This document shows, in pieces, positions 1 to 8,721 of a DNA stretch of 47,797 nucleotides. Under the pieces are notes generated by a model that was not told the origin of the DNA, did no database searches, and saw only the letters and a list, made by a program, of their open reading frames with translations. The stretch is from contig JAFGDY010000213.1 in assembly GCA_016931895.1 (NCBI GenBank), forward strand, positions 1 through 47,797, read 5' to 3'. The translations under genes and the position numbers were made by a program. How positions within the stretch are numbered: position 1 is the first letter of the stretch; every line of letters begins with the position of its first letter. This DNA comes from Anaerolineae bacterium. GTDB taxonomy: Bacteria; Chloroflexota; Anaerolineae; 4572-78; J111.

Positions 1-6
1 ACCCCT

Positions 7-60
7 GGAGTGCGGAATTTATTCCGCTTTTTGGCAGAGGCAGAATGAATTCTGCACTCC
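7..60. repeat. Palindromic element of two inverted 21-nt hairpin units
   Basis: Bases 7-27 and 40-60 are an imperfect inverted pair of 21-nt units that differ at three positions. Each unit is itself a small hairpin: gcggaat/attccgc with a 2-nt loop at 12-27, and gcagaat/attctgc at 40-55. The outer ends ggagtgc and gcactcc also pair, so the element can fold as one long cruciform or as two hairpins. On the plus strand the first hairpin is followed directly by five T (28-32), which would suit a terminator for a transcript arriving from the left. It lies 22 nt past the stop of the last gene. It looks like a dispersed REP/MITE-like element, but only this copy was noticed here, so family membership is inferred. 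Confidence 0.6.
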
Positions 61-82
61 TTCAACTGATTTGAAACACACC

Positions 83-1105
83 CTATTTATTAATATCCCG
101 GATCATTTGGTAAAGTTGTCCGGCAATTTCCAGATTGACTGCTTGATTGGGGTGAGCATCAAGGGGACTGGTGGTAGTTTCAGCCGGATCCCGGCCGGCC
201 AAAAGAGAGCTTATATCCAATACCGGCACGTTTTGTTCTCTAAAAAAATCAACCACAATTTGGGTGATAGAACGGCTTTTTTCAACATCGTCCAGGCTGG
301 GAAAGACCACCACCAAAAGAGGAATGTTTTCGGCATGAGCGCCCTCGATAATGGTGAACAATTCTTGACGATGCTGCCACCATAATTCGGGATTCCGGTA
401 AAGAGAAGCGATCCAGGTTAAATAATCGGGCCGGGGCGGCGGTTGGGTAAAACGGTACCAACGCCAGTAGAGAAAATTCAAGGCGTAAGAGTTGTTGACC
501 AGGCTGCCCCAAATTCCGGTGGGCCTGGACACAAACTCCGGCCGCTCAAAGCCCCGGTTATAGGCCGCCTGTTCAATGTCGTTGATAAAATAGGATAAAA
601 TCAAAATATCAGGGGCGTGGGGGTAGTCAATCATGGCCTTGATTTCGTTTTCAGTGGACCAGCCCGGCGACGCCACGACAAAAACCGCGTATTCCGGCCC
701 CAACAATTTAGCCAGTTGGTTGGGAAAACGGTCTTCATAGTTTTTGATGCCCGTGCCGGCCACAAACGAGTCGCCTACAACCATTACCCTGGTTTTGCCG
801 GCAACATCTTCAGGCGTCCATTCCCGGTCCCGATACCCCAACGAATTGATAGGCTGCCAGTACTTTTGGCGCCAGTTTTGGGCCGCCAGAACAAAAGTGT
901 AGCCATCGGTTTGGGCAAAAAACAGTTTAAAATAAATTTCGGCCATCATTAAAATGATAAACAAGCCCAAGAGGCCCAGCGTTAAATTTTCTAAAATACG
1001 CCGTTTCGGGGTTTCAGAGGGCCACCAGCGGCGATAGGTCAAAAAAGCGCCAACGATTAATCCCAGCCCTAAAAGTAAAATCGAGATAAATACAAGCCAA
1101 TACAT
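83..1105 (-). CDS. Membrane-anchored SGNH/GDSL-fold hydrolase or acyltransferase (copy 1 of 3)
   Basis: 340 aa. Two N-terminal membrane segments (about residues 2-24 and 41-63) are joined by an Arg/Lys-rich loop. By the positive-inside rule this puts the C-terminal domain outside the cytoplasm. The SGNH catalytic blocks are visible: GDSF with Ser113, 'ND' at 175-176, and D316-x-H318 in DAHPN. The family acts on O-acyl esters of glycans, either removing acyl groups or, as in AlgJ/AlgX/DltD-type proteins, helping to transfer them; the actual substrate cannot be read. It is paralogous to the genes at 10743-11780 and 34883-35911, sharing motifs such as 'GYRD.EW' and 'YALNFLYWR'. Its ATG overlaps the TAA of the upstream YfhO gene by one base (TAATG), so the two are probably translationally coupled. 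It is the last gene of the run. Confidence 0.9.
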   Translation of the reverse strand: MYWLVFISILLLGLGLIVGAFLTYRRWWPSETPKRRILENLTLGLLGLFIILMMAEIYFKLFFAQTDGYTFVLAAQNWRQKYWQPINSLGYRDREWTPEDVAGKTRVMVVGDSFVAGTGIKNYEDRFPNQLAKLLGPEYAVFVVASPGWSTENEIKAMIDYPHAPDILILSYFINDIEQAAYNRGFERPEFVSRPTGIWGSLVNNSYALNFLYWRWYRFTQPPPRPDYLTWIASLYRNPELWWQHRQELFTIIEGAHAENIPLLVVVFPSLDDVEKSRSITQIVVDFFREQNVPVLDISSLLAGRDPAETTTSPLDAHPNQAVNLEIAGQLYQMIRDINK

Positions 1106-4005
1106 TATGGATTTTTCTCCCGGGCCGGTTTGGCGCGAGCGTGCCTATACAGGCCGGCCACAACCAGGGCTATCACAATCCCCACCAGCGTGCCAACGCC
1201 AAGATATATTCCCCAACGGAAAGACTGCGGCTCATAAGAAAAAACCACCTGATGCCGGCCCGGCTCAAGATAAACTCCCCGCATTACCAAATTAACGGCC
1301 AACAGCGAGCGTAGTTGACCATCCACGTACACCTGCCAGCCGGGGTAATACAAATCCGATAAAATCAACAGGCCGGCTTCCGCCAATTCGGCGGAAATCT
1401 CAACCCGAGAAGGGTGGTAACGGGTAATATTGACCTTCTCCGCCGCGGGAGTTTCAGGCAAAGGTGAAGTAAGCATGGCCGGGGCGGGACCTTCTACAAC
1501 GGCCTCAAGCGCCGGGTCAAAATCGGGCCGGGCCAGTTGGGCCTTGACCGCCGCCAGGTTACCGGGCGGGGCTGTTGTTACCCGGTGCACAACCCAGGCT
1601 CGCGGCAAAACTTGTTTATTTTCATAGATGCTGTTGGGGCCGTAATATAGCAACTGCCATTGCTCGGCGTTGACCAGGAGGGGATTGGCCCAGCCGCCAC
1701 GCGAGCCGGGCGCGCCCTGGGGTTTGGTGACAAAGGATAAAACGAGAGGCTGTTGGGCGTACGCCGATAAATCAAGTTGAACAGGAATCCATTGCCGGTC
1801 ATCAGGATTTTCGCGGGGGCGCAACGCCTGAGAAAAAATAGGCGCAGCCGGCGGCTGTCCGGGTTGGGTGGCGTATATTTCAAATAGAACACCGTCGGCT
1901 TGCCAAAATTGAGGGTCAACGGCAATAGCGGTTTCCAATTGAAACCGGCCGGGCAACGCCCCGTGATAGTGAACGACCGACGGCGCCGGCGCGACAAGAA
2001 CTTCTTGAGACCAATTGTTGATGGCCCATTCAAAAACCTGTCCCGCCTCGCTAAAATCCGATTCAATTTGCGGCGGCTCAACTTCGGTCAAAAGAGAAAT
2101 TCCGTCTCCGGCGGCCAACAGATCGCGGGGAGTGTAGAGATATTTCACGTTCAGGGCGTCGAGCAAACGGCTGGCCTGGGCATAATAGGTGATGACCCGC
2201 AGATTACTGGGCGCGCGCGCGCCGCTGGCTTCGGCGTATTCAAAATAACGCTGAGACAAAAACGAATTGTAAACTTGAACAACCGGCAGGGAAAAAACCC
2301 CGCCGGTATTAGGCCACAATACTCTCCCTACCCCTGATATGCGAAAGGGTTGAGTTTCTTTTTTAACTTCTTGCTGTAAAAAGCTAAGGCTGGGCGTAAC
2401 CGGATAGAGCAAGTGTTTGGGCAGAACGGGCGCAAAATCTAGGTGGGCTAAAAACAGATCAAAAATGATAAGAGCAATGGAAAGAGTGACAAACATTGCG
2501 GGTGAAATACGCGCTCTGATCCAACTCCAGAGCAGAAACAGTATTGCGGCCAGCAGTACCAGGGAAAAAAGCACGCTGCTTAGATGATACAACAACGAGG
2601 GTTGAAACTCCGGCAGAGCAGGCAAGTTCCAAAAATGCCGGTCTTGATACTTGGATAAAAAGGCCAGCATCATCAAATAGAATAGAGCCAGGCCGCCTAA
2701 AACCAGACCTCCTGTAAGGAGCAAACGCAAAACCCGCGAGGGTCGGGATGATAATAACCAATCCGCCCCAATCCCGGCGGCCACAGCCCACCAGAAAACA
2801 ATAATAAACATAGTGCGCAGCAGCCCCAGGGTAGGAAAAGTGGGATAAAGATAGTAAAAAAGTTGAAAGAAGGGCGGCACGTTAAAGATGACCAGCAGGA
2901 AAAATACGCCCAGCCCCACCAAACATCGCGCCAGCCAGGCCCGCGGGGAAAAAAGAGAAGCCATCATAAAAAACAGGGGCAAGAGTCCCAGGTACAGGTA
3001 CACTTCAAAACGGTAGCCGGGCATGGTCAGGCCGTCAATGTTGGCGCCCCAGATATCCGGGATGAGAGTGCGCAGTAACCCCCATGCGGAGTTATATAAA
3101 TCCACATTTCCTTCGCTGCGCCGGATGGTGGGGATCAATTCAGCCAGGGGCAAAAGCTGAAAAGCGCCCAGGGCGCTGCCGGCGGCCAAACTCAGCGCCG
3201 CGTAAATGAGCGGCGATAGAGCCGTCCATCCCCGTTTCCGCTCTTGTTGCCAGAGGATGACGGCCCGGCAACAGGCGTAAAGCAGCAAGGCCGTAAAGGT
3301 GTACAGCACTAACTGCACCTGGCCGGCCAAAATTTGCATCAACACCCCAAAAGCGCCCAGCAAACTCCATTGCCAATTTTGCCGGCCAATGGCCCGCTCC
3401 ACGGCCCAAAAGATAAACGGCAGCCAGACCATTGTGCTTAAAGAAGAGGGTAATCCCAGCCAAATAACCAGGCTACTGCTGTAAGTAAAAGAGACAGCCG
3501 CCACCATCCGGCCAAAATTTTTAACTCCCAATTCTTGCATAAACATAACGGTGAAGAGACTACCCAAGAAGAGGTGGAGAATGGTTGACCAGCCAAAAGC
3601 GTGGTACACCGGCATAATTTGCCAGAGAAGGTTGTTAAGAGGATACAGCACCTGAAAATAACCGGCTGAAAGAATAGGCATGCCGTTGCCGGCGTAAGGA
3701 TACCAAAAGGGGATTTGCCCGTTTTGCCAACTTTCTCGAATGTAGAGCGCGACCGGGTAGAATTTGCGGACCGGGTCGGCCATCAACTCATTCCAAAGGG
3801 GGAAGGCGATTGAACCCGGTATTTCGCTGCGCCAGGGTTCGTAGGTAAGCAGCATGTCGAGCGAGAGCAAAATATCGCCCTGGAAGACCACCCGCCAGAG
3901 GAACAGTAAGGGTAGACCGGCCAACAAGGCCATACTACCGATGAGTAACCGCTTCTCTTTTACGCCGCTCATCATGGAAGCAGATTGACGCTTGAAAAAT
4001 TTCAT
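1105..4005 (-). CDS. YfhO-family integral membrane GT-C glycosyltransferase (copy 1)
   Basis: 966 aa. An N-terminal membrane helix (about 19-42) precedes a large first loop with acidic residues (D50, D77) and a 'P.WYPY.GNGMP' motif (99-110). This is the arrangement seen in YfhO proteins. About a dozen hydrophobic segments follow, to near residue 530, then an extracytoplasmic domain, a 'YYPGW' motif at 886-890 with 'VDG' just after, and a last helix near 930-955. In Bacillus, YfhO works with CsbB and GtcA to glycosylate lipoteichoic acid from a polyprenyl-phosphate sugar. The acceptor here is unknown. It is closely related to the gene at 5863-8703. The stop overlaps the downstream SGNH start by one base, and the start overlaps the upstream SGNH stop (ATGA). 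Membership is clear; enzymatic activity is inferred from the family. Confidence 0.88.
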   Translation of the reverse strand: MKFFKRQSASMMSGVKEKRLLIGSMALLAGLPLLFLWRVVFQGDILLSLDMLLTYEPWRSEIPGSIAFPLWNELMADPVRKFYPVALYIRESWQNGQIPFWYPYAGNGMPILSAGYFQVLYPLNNLLWQIMPVYHAFGWSTILHLFLGSLFTVMFMQELGVKNFGRMVAAVSFTYSSSLVIWLGLPSSLSTMVWLPFIFWAVERAIGRQNWQWSLLGAFGVLMQILAGQVQLVLYTFTALLLYACCRAVILWQQERKRGWTALSPLIYAALSLAAGSALGAFQLLPLAELIPTIRRSEGNVDLYNSAWGLLRTLIPDIWGANIDGLTMPGYRFEVYLYLGLLPLFFMMASLFSPRAWLARCLVGLGVFFLLVIFNVPPFFQLFYYLYPTFPTLGLLRTMFIIVFWWAVAAGIGADWLLSSRPSRVLRLLLTGGLVLGGLALFYLMMLAFLSKYQDRHFWNLPALPEFQPSLLYHLSSVLFSLVLLAAILFLLWSWIRARISPAMFVTLSIALIIFDLFLAHLDFAPVLPKHLLYPVTPSLSFLQQEVKKETQPFRISGVGRVLWPNTGGVFSLPVVQVYNSFLSQRYFEYAEASGARAPSNLRVITYYAQASRLLDALNVKYLYTPRDLLAAGDGISLLTEVEPPQIESDFSEAGQVFEWAINNWSQEVLVAPAPSVVHYHGALPGRFQLETAIAVDPQFWQADGVLFEIYATQPGQPPAAPIFSQALRPRENPDDRQWIPVQLDLSAYAQQPLVLSFVTKPQGAPGSRGGWANPLLVNAEQWQLLYYGPNSIYENKQVLPRAWVVHRVTTAPPGNLAAVKAQLARPDFDPALEAVVEGPAPAMLTSPLPETPAAEKVNITRYHPSRVEISAELAEAGLLILSDLYYPGWQVYVDGQLRSLLAVNLVMRGVYLEPGRHQVVFSYEPQSFRWGIYLGVGTLVGIVIALVVAGLYRHARAKPAREKNP

Positions 4006-5870
4006 TGTTTGCTTTCTGTTTCCGCGGCTGTTGGTAACTGCTGAATCTTCGCCAAATACTCAACCATTAATGGCGCTAACGCTTTGGCGTAGAGCAGATT
4101 GCCCTGCACGCTATAGTGGCTGTCATAACCCAGGGTCAGTTTTTCGCCTGCATTATCGCCATTGACCCCAAGTTGCTGCATATTGTGATAAGGATTGAGC
4201 AATGGCAAATCCAAACGCCGGCAAATATCTTCCATCTGCCCAATCATTTCCTGATGACCGGCAAGATTTGCCGGGGCAAATGTATCGTGTTTGGGCAGGT
4301 AAACCACCACCGGCTGGATACCATTGGTCTCGGCCATGGTTTTGAAGGCTTTTAAGGCTTCATAGTTCACCGCTACGGGATCAACATTTTCAGGCCGAGC
4401 ATCCCAATCATCCTCAAAACGAAGCGTTAGAAATAAAGACAACAAAAAATAAAGTCTGCTCTTTGAAAGCAAAGCCTGGTGCGGGCTTTGCAGGCAATCC
4501 GGGCCGGGCAGGAGCAGAGTATCAAGGCCTTTCTCTTTAATCAAACGTTCAGGCAGGTTGACAATAGCCTGTCGTAGAGAGCTATACATCACCACATCAT
4601 TTATTACCGTAAACCGACCGGCCGGGCCATAAAGGTTACGTCCCCAAATTTCGGAAAAGAAAGATAAAAGGGCTACTTTGGGCTTGAGACCTTGCTGCGC
4701 CATATCTTTGAGCAAGGCGTCAAACAACAGCACCTCTTGAAAAGTGTTATAGCCGCTCACGCCGCCATTGATAAAATGATATACCTCCGGCTCCGATCCA
4801 ATTTCAGCTACCTGCTCATCTAAGCGGCGGGGCCAACTCTCTGTAACATTGCCCACCACGCCAAAAGTCATCGAGTCGCCCAAAATTAGCACCAGCCAGG
4901 TTTCATCTGTGAGGGAAGGAACTTCAATATCTCTTGCGCCCAGAGCATTGCTCACAATCTCTACCCGGTCGCCATGTTCATTGGTGATTATCCGGGAAGG
5001 ATAATTTTTTGCCAGGCGATAACTTTGGCCATGGGCAAAAGGCACGTGGTAACCACGCGGCCAATGAGAGCTAACCAAACGAATAGGGATAAATCTAACC
5101 ACCACTTCAAGCATCATAATGGTCAGAAACAGCGAAGCAATTATCAACCCGCCATTAACCATCACCTTGCGCCGAATTGGCCACAAATTTTGACCCAATT
5201 TGTAACCAATAAGCCCGACAATCACTAAAAGCGCTCCCACAGCCACGGGATCAGCCAAAATTGCGTTGAACCAGGGAGGATAAACCTGAAACATAACACT
5301 ATCAATTTCAACCCTGGCCGCGTCACTACTGAAAAAGCCTACTCCCAATTCAATCTCCACAGCCTGCCCATCAGTGATGAGGGTATGAGTTAGTGAATGC
5401 CAGTCTGGTTGGCTCTTTGCCCTGGTAAGAGAGGGTGGGTTCAGGATTTCATCCTGTTTGATTAGTTCACCGGCTCTATTGAATTGTGAGAGGCGCAACA
5501 GTGTTTGCACTGAGTCGGGTGGGGTGTCGACAAATCGAAAATTTGCCGTAAATTTGTAGCGATGAAGAGAGATAATGGCCAATCTTTGTCCAACGCCGGC
5601 ACCACTCCCTTCGACGGTATCGGGTATGGTCAATTCTAGAATGGGGTTATTGCGATCAACAGTAGCGGGTTTGGGAACAGCTTGGGCCTCCCCCACAGCC
5701 ACAATTTGCCATGCCGTATCAGCCTGCGCAAAATCAGGGTTGGTTAGTAAGTTGGGCGTATGCCGGGCCTGGGATATACGCCATCCAAAAAAACTGGCAA
5801 CCCCAATAATCAAGAGAAGCCATAAAATCTCGGAAGGCAAATGAAACCTGTTTCCAAACTGTTTATTCAT
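4002..5870 (-). CDS. Beta-sandwich + three-helix + SGNH-hydrolase fusion membrane protein
   Basis: About 622 aa from the ATG at 5870; an in-frame GTG at 5885 is an alternative start. The ATG overlaps the stop of the upstream YfhO gene by 8 nt and is preferred. Order (ATG numbering): membrane helix 15-32; a globular domain of about 150 residues opening with 'NLLTNPDF' and ending 'DSVMFQVYPP', reminiscent of carbohydrate-binding jelly rolls; two more helices (about 204-225 and 236-261); then an SGNH domain with GDSM (Ser333) and a late D-S-H-Y catalytic motif. It probably acts on acyl groups of a surface glycan, and the N-terminal domain may hold that glycan. It is sandwiched between two YfhO paralogues and coupled to both by short overlaps. 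The combination with a beta domain between helices is unlike the three 340-residue SGNH paralogues in the window. Confidence 0.85.
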   Translation of the reverse strand: MNKQFGNRFHLPSEILWLLLIIGVASFFGWRISQARHTPNLLTNPDFAQADTAWQIVAVGEAQAVPKPATVDRNNPILELTIPDTVEGSGAGVGQRLAIISLHRYKFTANFRFVDTPPDSVQTLLRLSQFNRAGELIKQDEILNPPSLTRAKSQPDWHSLTHTLITDGQAVEIELGVGFFSSDAARVEIDSVMFQVYPPWFNAILADPVAVGALLVIVGLIGYKLGQNLWPIRRKVMVNGGLIIASLFLTIMMLEVVVRFIPIRLVSSHWPRGYHVPFAHGQSYRLAKNYPSRIITNEHGDRVEIVSNALGARDIEVPSLTDETWLVLILGDSMTFGVVGNVTESWPRRLDEQVAEIGSEPEVYHFINGGVSGYNTFQEVLLFDALLKDMAQQGLKPKVALLSFFSEIWGRNLYGPAGRFTVINDVVMYSSLRQAIVNLPERLIKEKGLDTLLLPGPDCLQSPHQALLSKSRLYFLLSLFLTLRFEDDWDARPENVDPVAVNYEALKAFKTMAETNGIQPVVVYLPKHDTFAPANLAGHQEMIGQMEDICRRLDLPLLNPYHNMQQLGVNGDNAGEKLTLGYDSHYSVQGNLLYAKALAPLMVEYLAKIQQLPTAAETESKQ

Positions 5871-8703
5871 TGCATTGATTCTCACGTGACAACCGCCTGA
5901 ATCTCCAATCCAGCCCCAACAAAACAGCCAACAGTATAATGGTTCCCAGGCTGATGTACAAACCTACGGTCAACGAAAACGGCTCATAGACAAATTCAAC
6001 CTGATGATTTCCGGCAGGCAGGTAAACGCCGCGCATAACTAAATTTGTGACATAGAGAGGCTGCGGCACGTTATCCACGTAAACGGACCAGCCGGGATAG
6101 TAAAAGCCGGATAACACCAGCAAGCCGGGGGTACTCATAGCCACTTCCATTTTGACCGCGTTGGGAGCATACTCCACAAAATGAGGTATTTCCATCACGT
6201 CTGAAGATTGGACGGATTGAGGCAGTTCACCCTCAATAACGGCCTCGCAGGTGGGGTCAAAGTCTGACGCGGCCAATCGTTCTTTTGCTTCAGCCGCGTT
6301 AGCCACAGGTATAACTTGATGAACTACCCAGGCTCTGGGTAAAGATTTTTTATTCCGGTAAATACTGTTGACGCCATAATATACCTGTTCAAATTTGGAA
6401 CTGTCGGTAATCAGTGGGTCGGCCCAACCGCCGGGAATCACCTGGCCATCGTTGGAGGAGGTGACCAGGGAAATCATAACTTCCTGCTGCGCAAAATCGG
6501 CCAAATCTACCACTACCGGCCGCCACGTTGCCTGGCTATCTTGGGCTTCCAAACGTTCGGAAAAAAGAGGGGAACCAGGTTCCTGGCCGGGCCGGGTAAC
6601 GTAGATGGCAAAGGTTATGCTGCCCTGAACCGGGGCCAGAGGGTCAACGGCAATGGCGGTTTCCAGGGTGGCCGGATACGGCAGCATACCTGGATAACTT
6701 AAGATACTGTTGGTAGGAGCAAATAGCACCGGCTGAGTCCAATCGCCAATATTCCAATATTTCACCTGACCCGCTTGGGGATGTTCGGAAATCACCTGGG
6801 GCTGGCCCATCCTCTCCAACACCGAAAACCAATCACCCTGCGTTAAAACCTGGCGAGAGGCATAGATATACTTTACATTAAGGGCGTCAAGCAAGGCATT
6901 GCTGGCCGGTTCAAAAATAATGTCTCTAAAATGTCCGGCGCCACGCAAGCCGGTCAAGTTGGCATAATCACTGAATCGGGCAGATAAAAAAGAATCATGT
7001 ATCTGCACTGAGGCAATACCATACATGCCGGTTGTATCGGAAGGCAGCATATTCCTCACCCCGGAGACGCGAAACGGCTCGCTCTCTTGGGCGGCCAATT
7101 GTTGCAGGTTGACCAAACTGGGGGGAGGATGGGTTAGCATCCGTTTAGGAAAGGTTGGGGTGAAATCAAGATGGGCCAGAAAAAGGTCCAGTACCAGTAA
7201 TAGGACAGCCGCGCTCATAAAAAAAGTTTTTGACAATCTGGCTGTCGCCCATAACCAAAGCAGGCTTAGGGTTAGGCCAAAAAAGAATAAAAATAAAAGC
7301 AGGTTGGCAAAATAATAATCTAAACTTGGTATCTTGTCAGGCGGAAGGGGCAAATTCCAAAAATGGCGGGCCTGATATTTGGAAATAAAGGCCAGATACA
7401 GGGTAACCAACAGGGCAACAGCACCGATGAATGAACCGGCCCCAACCAACCGCTTTAAGAATTGTTGGGGTCGCTCGGTTAAAAGCCAATCGGCGCCAAT
7501 TCCGGCGGCAGCGGCCCATAGAAACGTAAGGGCATACAAAGAGCGATAGAAACCGAGGGAGGAAAAAGCCGGATAAACGTAACGAAAAATCTGATAAAAG
7601 GGCGGCACATTGTAAATGACCAACAGATACAACAGGCCAATCCCAAATAGAATGCGGGCTATGGCCGCCCGTTTGGAAAATAAAGACGCAGTCAGAAAAA
7701 ACAAAGGTAAAAGGCCAAAATAGAGATAGGCCTCAAACTCAAGAGAAGAGAGGTCATGACCGTCTACCGGCGTGCCCCTCACATCGGGCATCAACAACCG
7801 GAGCAAGTTCCGAGGAGGGATGTAGAGTGAGGTGTCAACTTCTGCACGGGTGATGCCGGTAGAAACCAGTTCCAGGGTTGACAAAATCTGGAATGCGACC
7901 AGGCCGCATCCCAACCCAAAAATAAGGCCGGTATAAAACAAGGGGTAGATTGCCTGCCGCCAATTTTGTTGCTGCCGCCAGGCCAATAAAGAGCGGGCCA
8001 CTGCGTAAAGGGCCAAAGTGATCAGGCTATAAGAGGCCAACTGCAAACTGCCGGAGAGTATCTGCAAGGCCACGCCTGAAACACCCAGCAGGCTCCAACG
8101 CCAATCGCGGCGGTTCATACTCCGTTCCAGGCCCAAAAATAACAACGGTATCCAGACCATGGGGTCAAAGGTAAAGGGCAGGCCCAGCCAAGTTATCAAA
8201 TGGCTGCTGTAAGAAAAACTAACAGCCGCCACCAGACTGCCAAAATGGCCCACCTGCAACTCTCGCATATAAAAATGGGTAAAACAACCGGCCAAAAATA
8301 AATGGAGAATGGCAGACCAGCCAAAGGCCGTTGGCACATCCATAATTTGCCATAAAATATTGTTAACCGGATACAACGCCTGCCCAATTGCCCGGCCCAC
8401 AATCGGCAAACCGAGACCTACGTAAGGATACCAGAGGGGCACCTGCCCCTGCCGCCAGCTTTCCTTAATGAAGACTGCCAGGCCGTAAGAGTCGAACAGC
8501 GGATCGGCGGTTTTTTCGTTCCAAATAGGAACGGCTTTGGCTCCCGGCAGTTCGCTGCGCCAGGGCTCATAGAGCAGCAGCATATCGGCGGAAAGGAGAA
8601 TATCACCCTTAAAGGCCACCCGCCACAAAAATAGAAAGGAAAGTAAAGCCAATAGTAATAAACTGGCCGCAGTGAGCCATTTGCCCTGTAATTTAAATTT
8701 CAT
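5863..8703 (-). CDS. YfhO-family integral membrane GT-C glycosyltransferase (copy 2)
   Basis: 946 aa, paralogous to the 966-aa YfhO protein at 1105-4005 along its whole length. It shares the N-terminal 'FKGDILLSADMLL.YEPWRSELPG' region, the 'PLWYPYVG.GLPI' loop, 'WLGLPF', 'GIGADWLL' and the C-terminal 'YYPGW' motif at 868-872 followed by a final helix. The expected topology is many helices with a periplasm-side catalytic loop and a C-terminal extracytoplasmic domain. The expected reaction, by analogy with Bacillus YfhO, is transfer of a sugar from a polyprenyl-phosphate carrier to an external acceptor; no acceptor is evident. It starts 18 nt after the stop of the 674-aa GT39 gene and its 3' end overlaps the fused SGNH gene. 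The identity between copies points to a local duplication. Confidence 0.88.
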   Translation of the reverse strand: MKFKLQGKWLTAASLLLLALLSFLFLWRVAFKGDILLSADMLLLYEPWRSELPGAKAVPIWNEKTADPLFDSYGLAVFIKESWRQGQVPLWYPYVGLGLPIVGRAIGQALYPVNNILWQIMDVPTAFGWSAILHLFLAGCFTHFYMRELQVGHFGSLVAAVSFSYSSHLITWLGLPFTFDPMVWIPLLFLGLERSMNRRDWRWSLLGVSGVALQILSGSLQLASYSLITLALYAVARSLLAWRQQQNWRQAIYPLFYTGLIFGLGCGLVAFQILSTLELVSTGITRAEVDTSLYIPPRNLLRLLMPDVRGTPVDGHDLSSLEFEAYLYFGLLPLFFLTASLFSKRAAIARILFGIGLLYLLVIYNVPPFYQIFRYVYPAFSSLGFYRSLYALTFLWAAAAGIGADWLLTERPQQFLKRLVGAGSFIGAVALLVTLYLAFISKYQARHFWNLPLPPDKIPSLDYYFANLLLFLFFFGLTLSLLWLWATARLSKTFFMSAAVLLLVLDLFLAHLDFTPTFPKRMLTHPPPSLVNLQQLAAQESEPFRVSGVRNMLPSDTTGMYGIASVQIHDSFLSARFSDYANLTGLRGAGHFRDIIFEPASNALLDALNVKYIYASRQVLTQGDWFSVLERMGQPQVISEHPQAGQVKYWNIGDWTQPVLFAPTNSILSYPGMLPYPATLETAIAVDPLAPVQGSITFAIYVTRPGQEPGSPLFSERLEAQDSQATWRPVVVDLADFAQQEVMISLVTSSNDGQVIPGGWADPLITDSSKFEQVYYGVNSIYRNKKSLPRAWVVHQVIPVANAAEAKERLAASDFDPTCEAVIEGELPQSVQSSDVMEIPHFVEYAPNAVKMEVAMSTPGLLVLSGFYYPGWSVYVDNVPQPLYVTNLVMRGVYLPAGNHQVEFVYEPFSLTVGLYISLGTIILLAVLLGLDWRFRRLSRENQCNE

Positions 8704-8721
8704 CTGAACGACACATATTTT

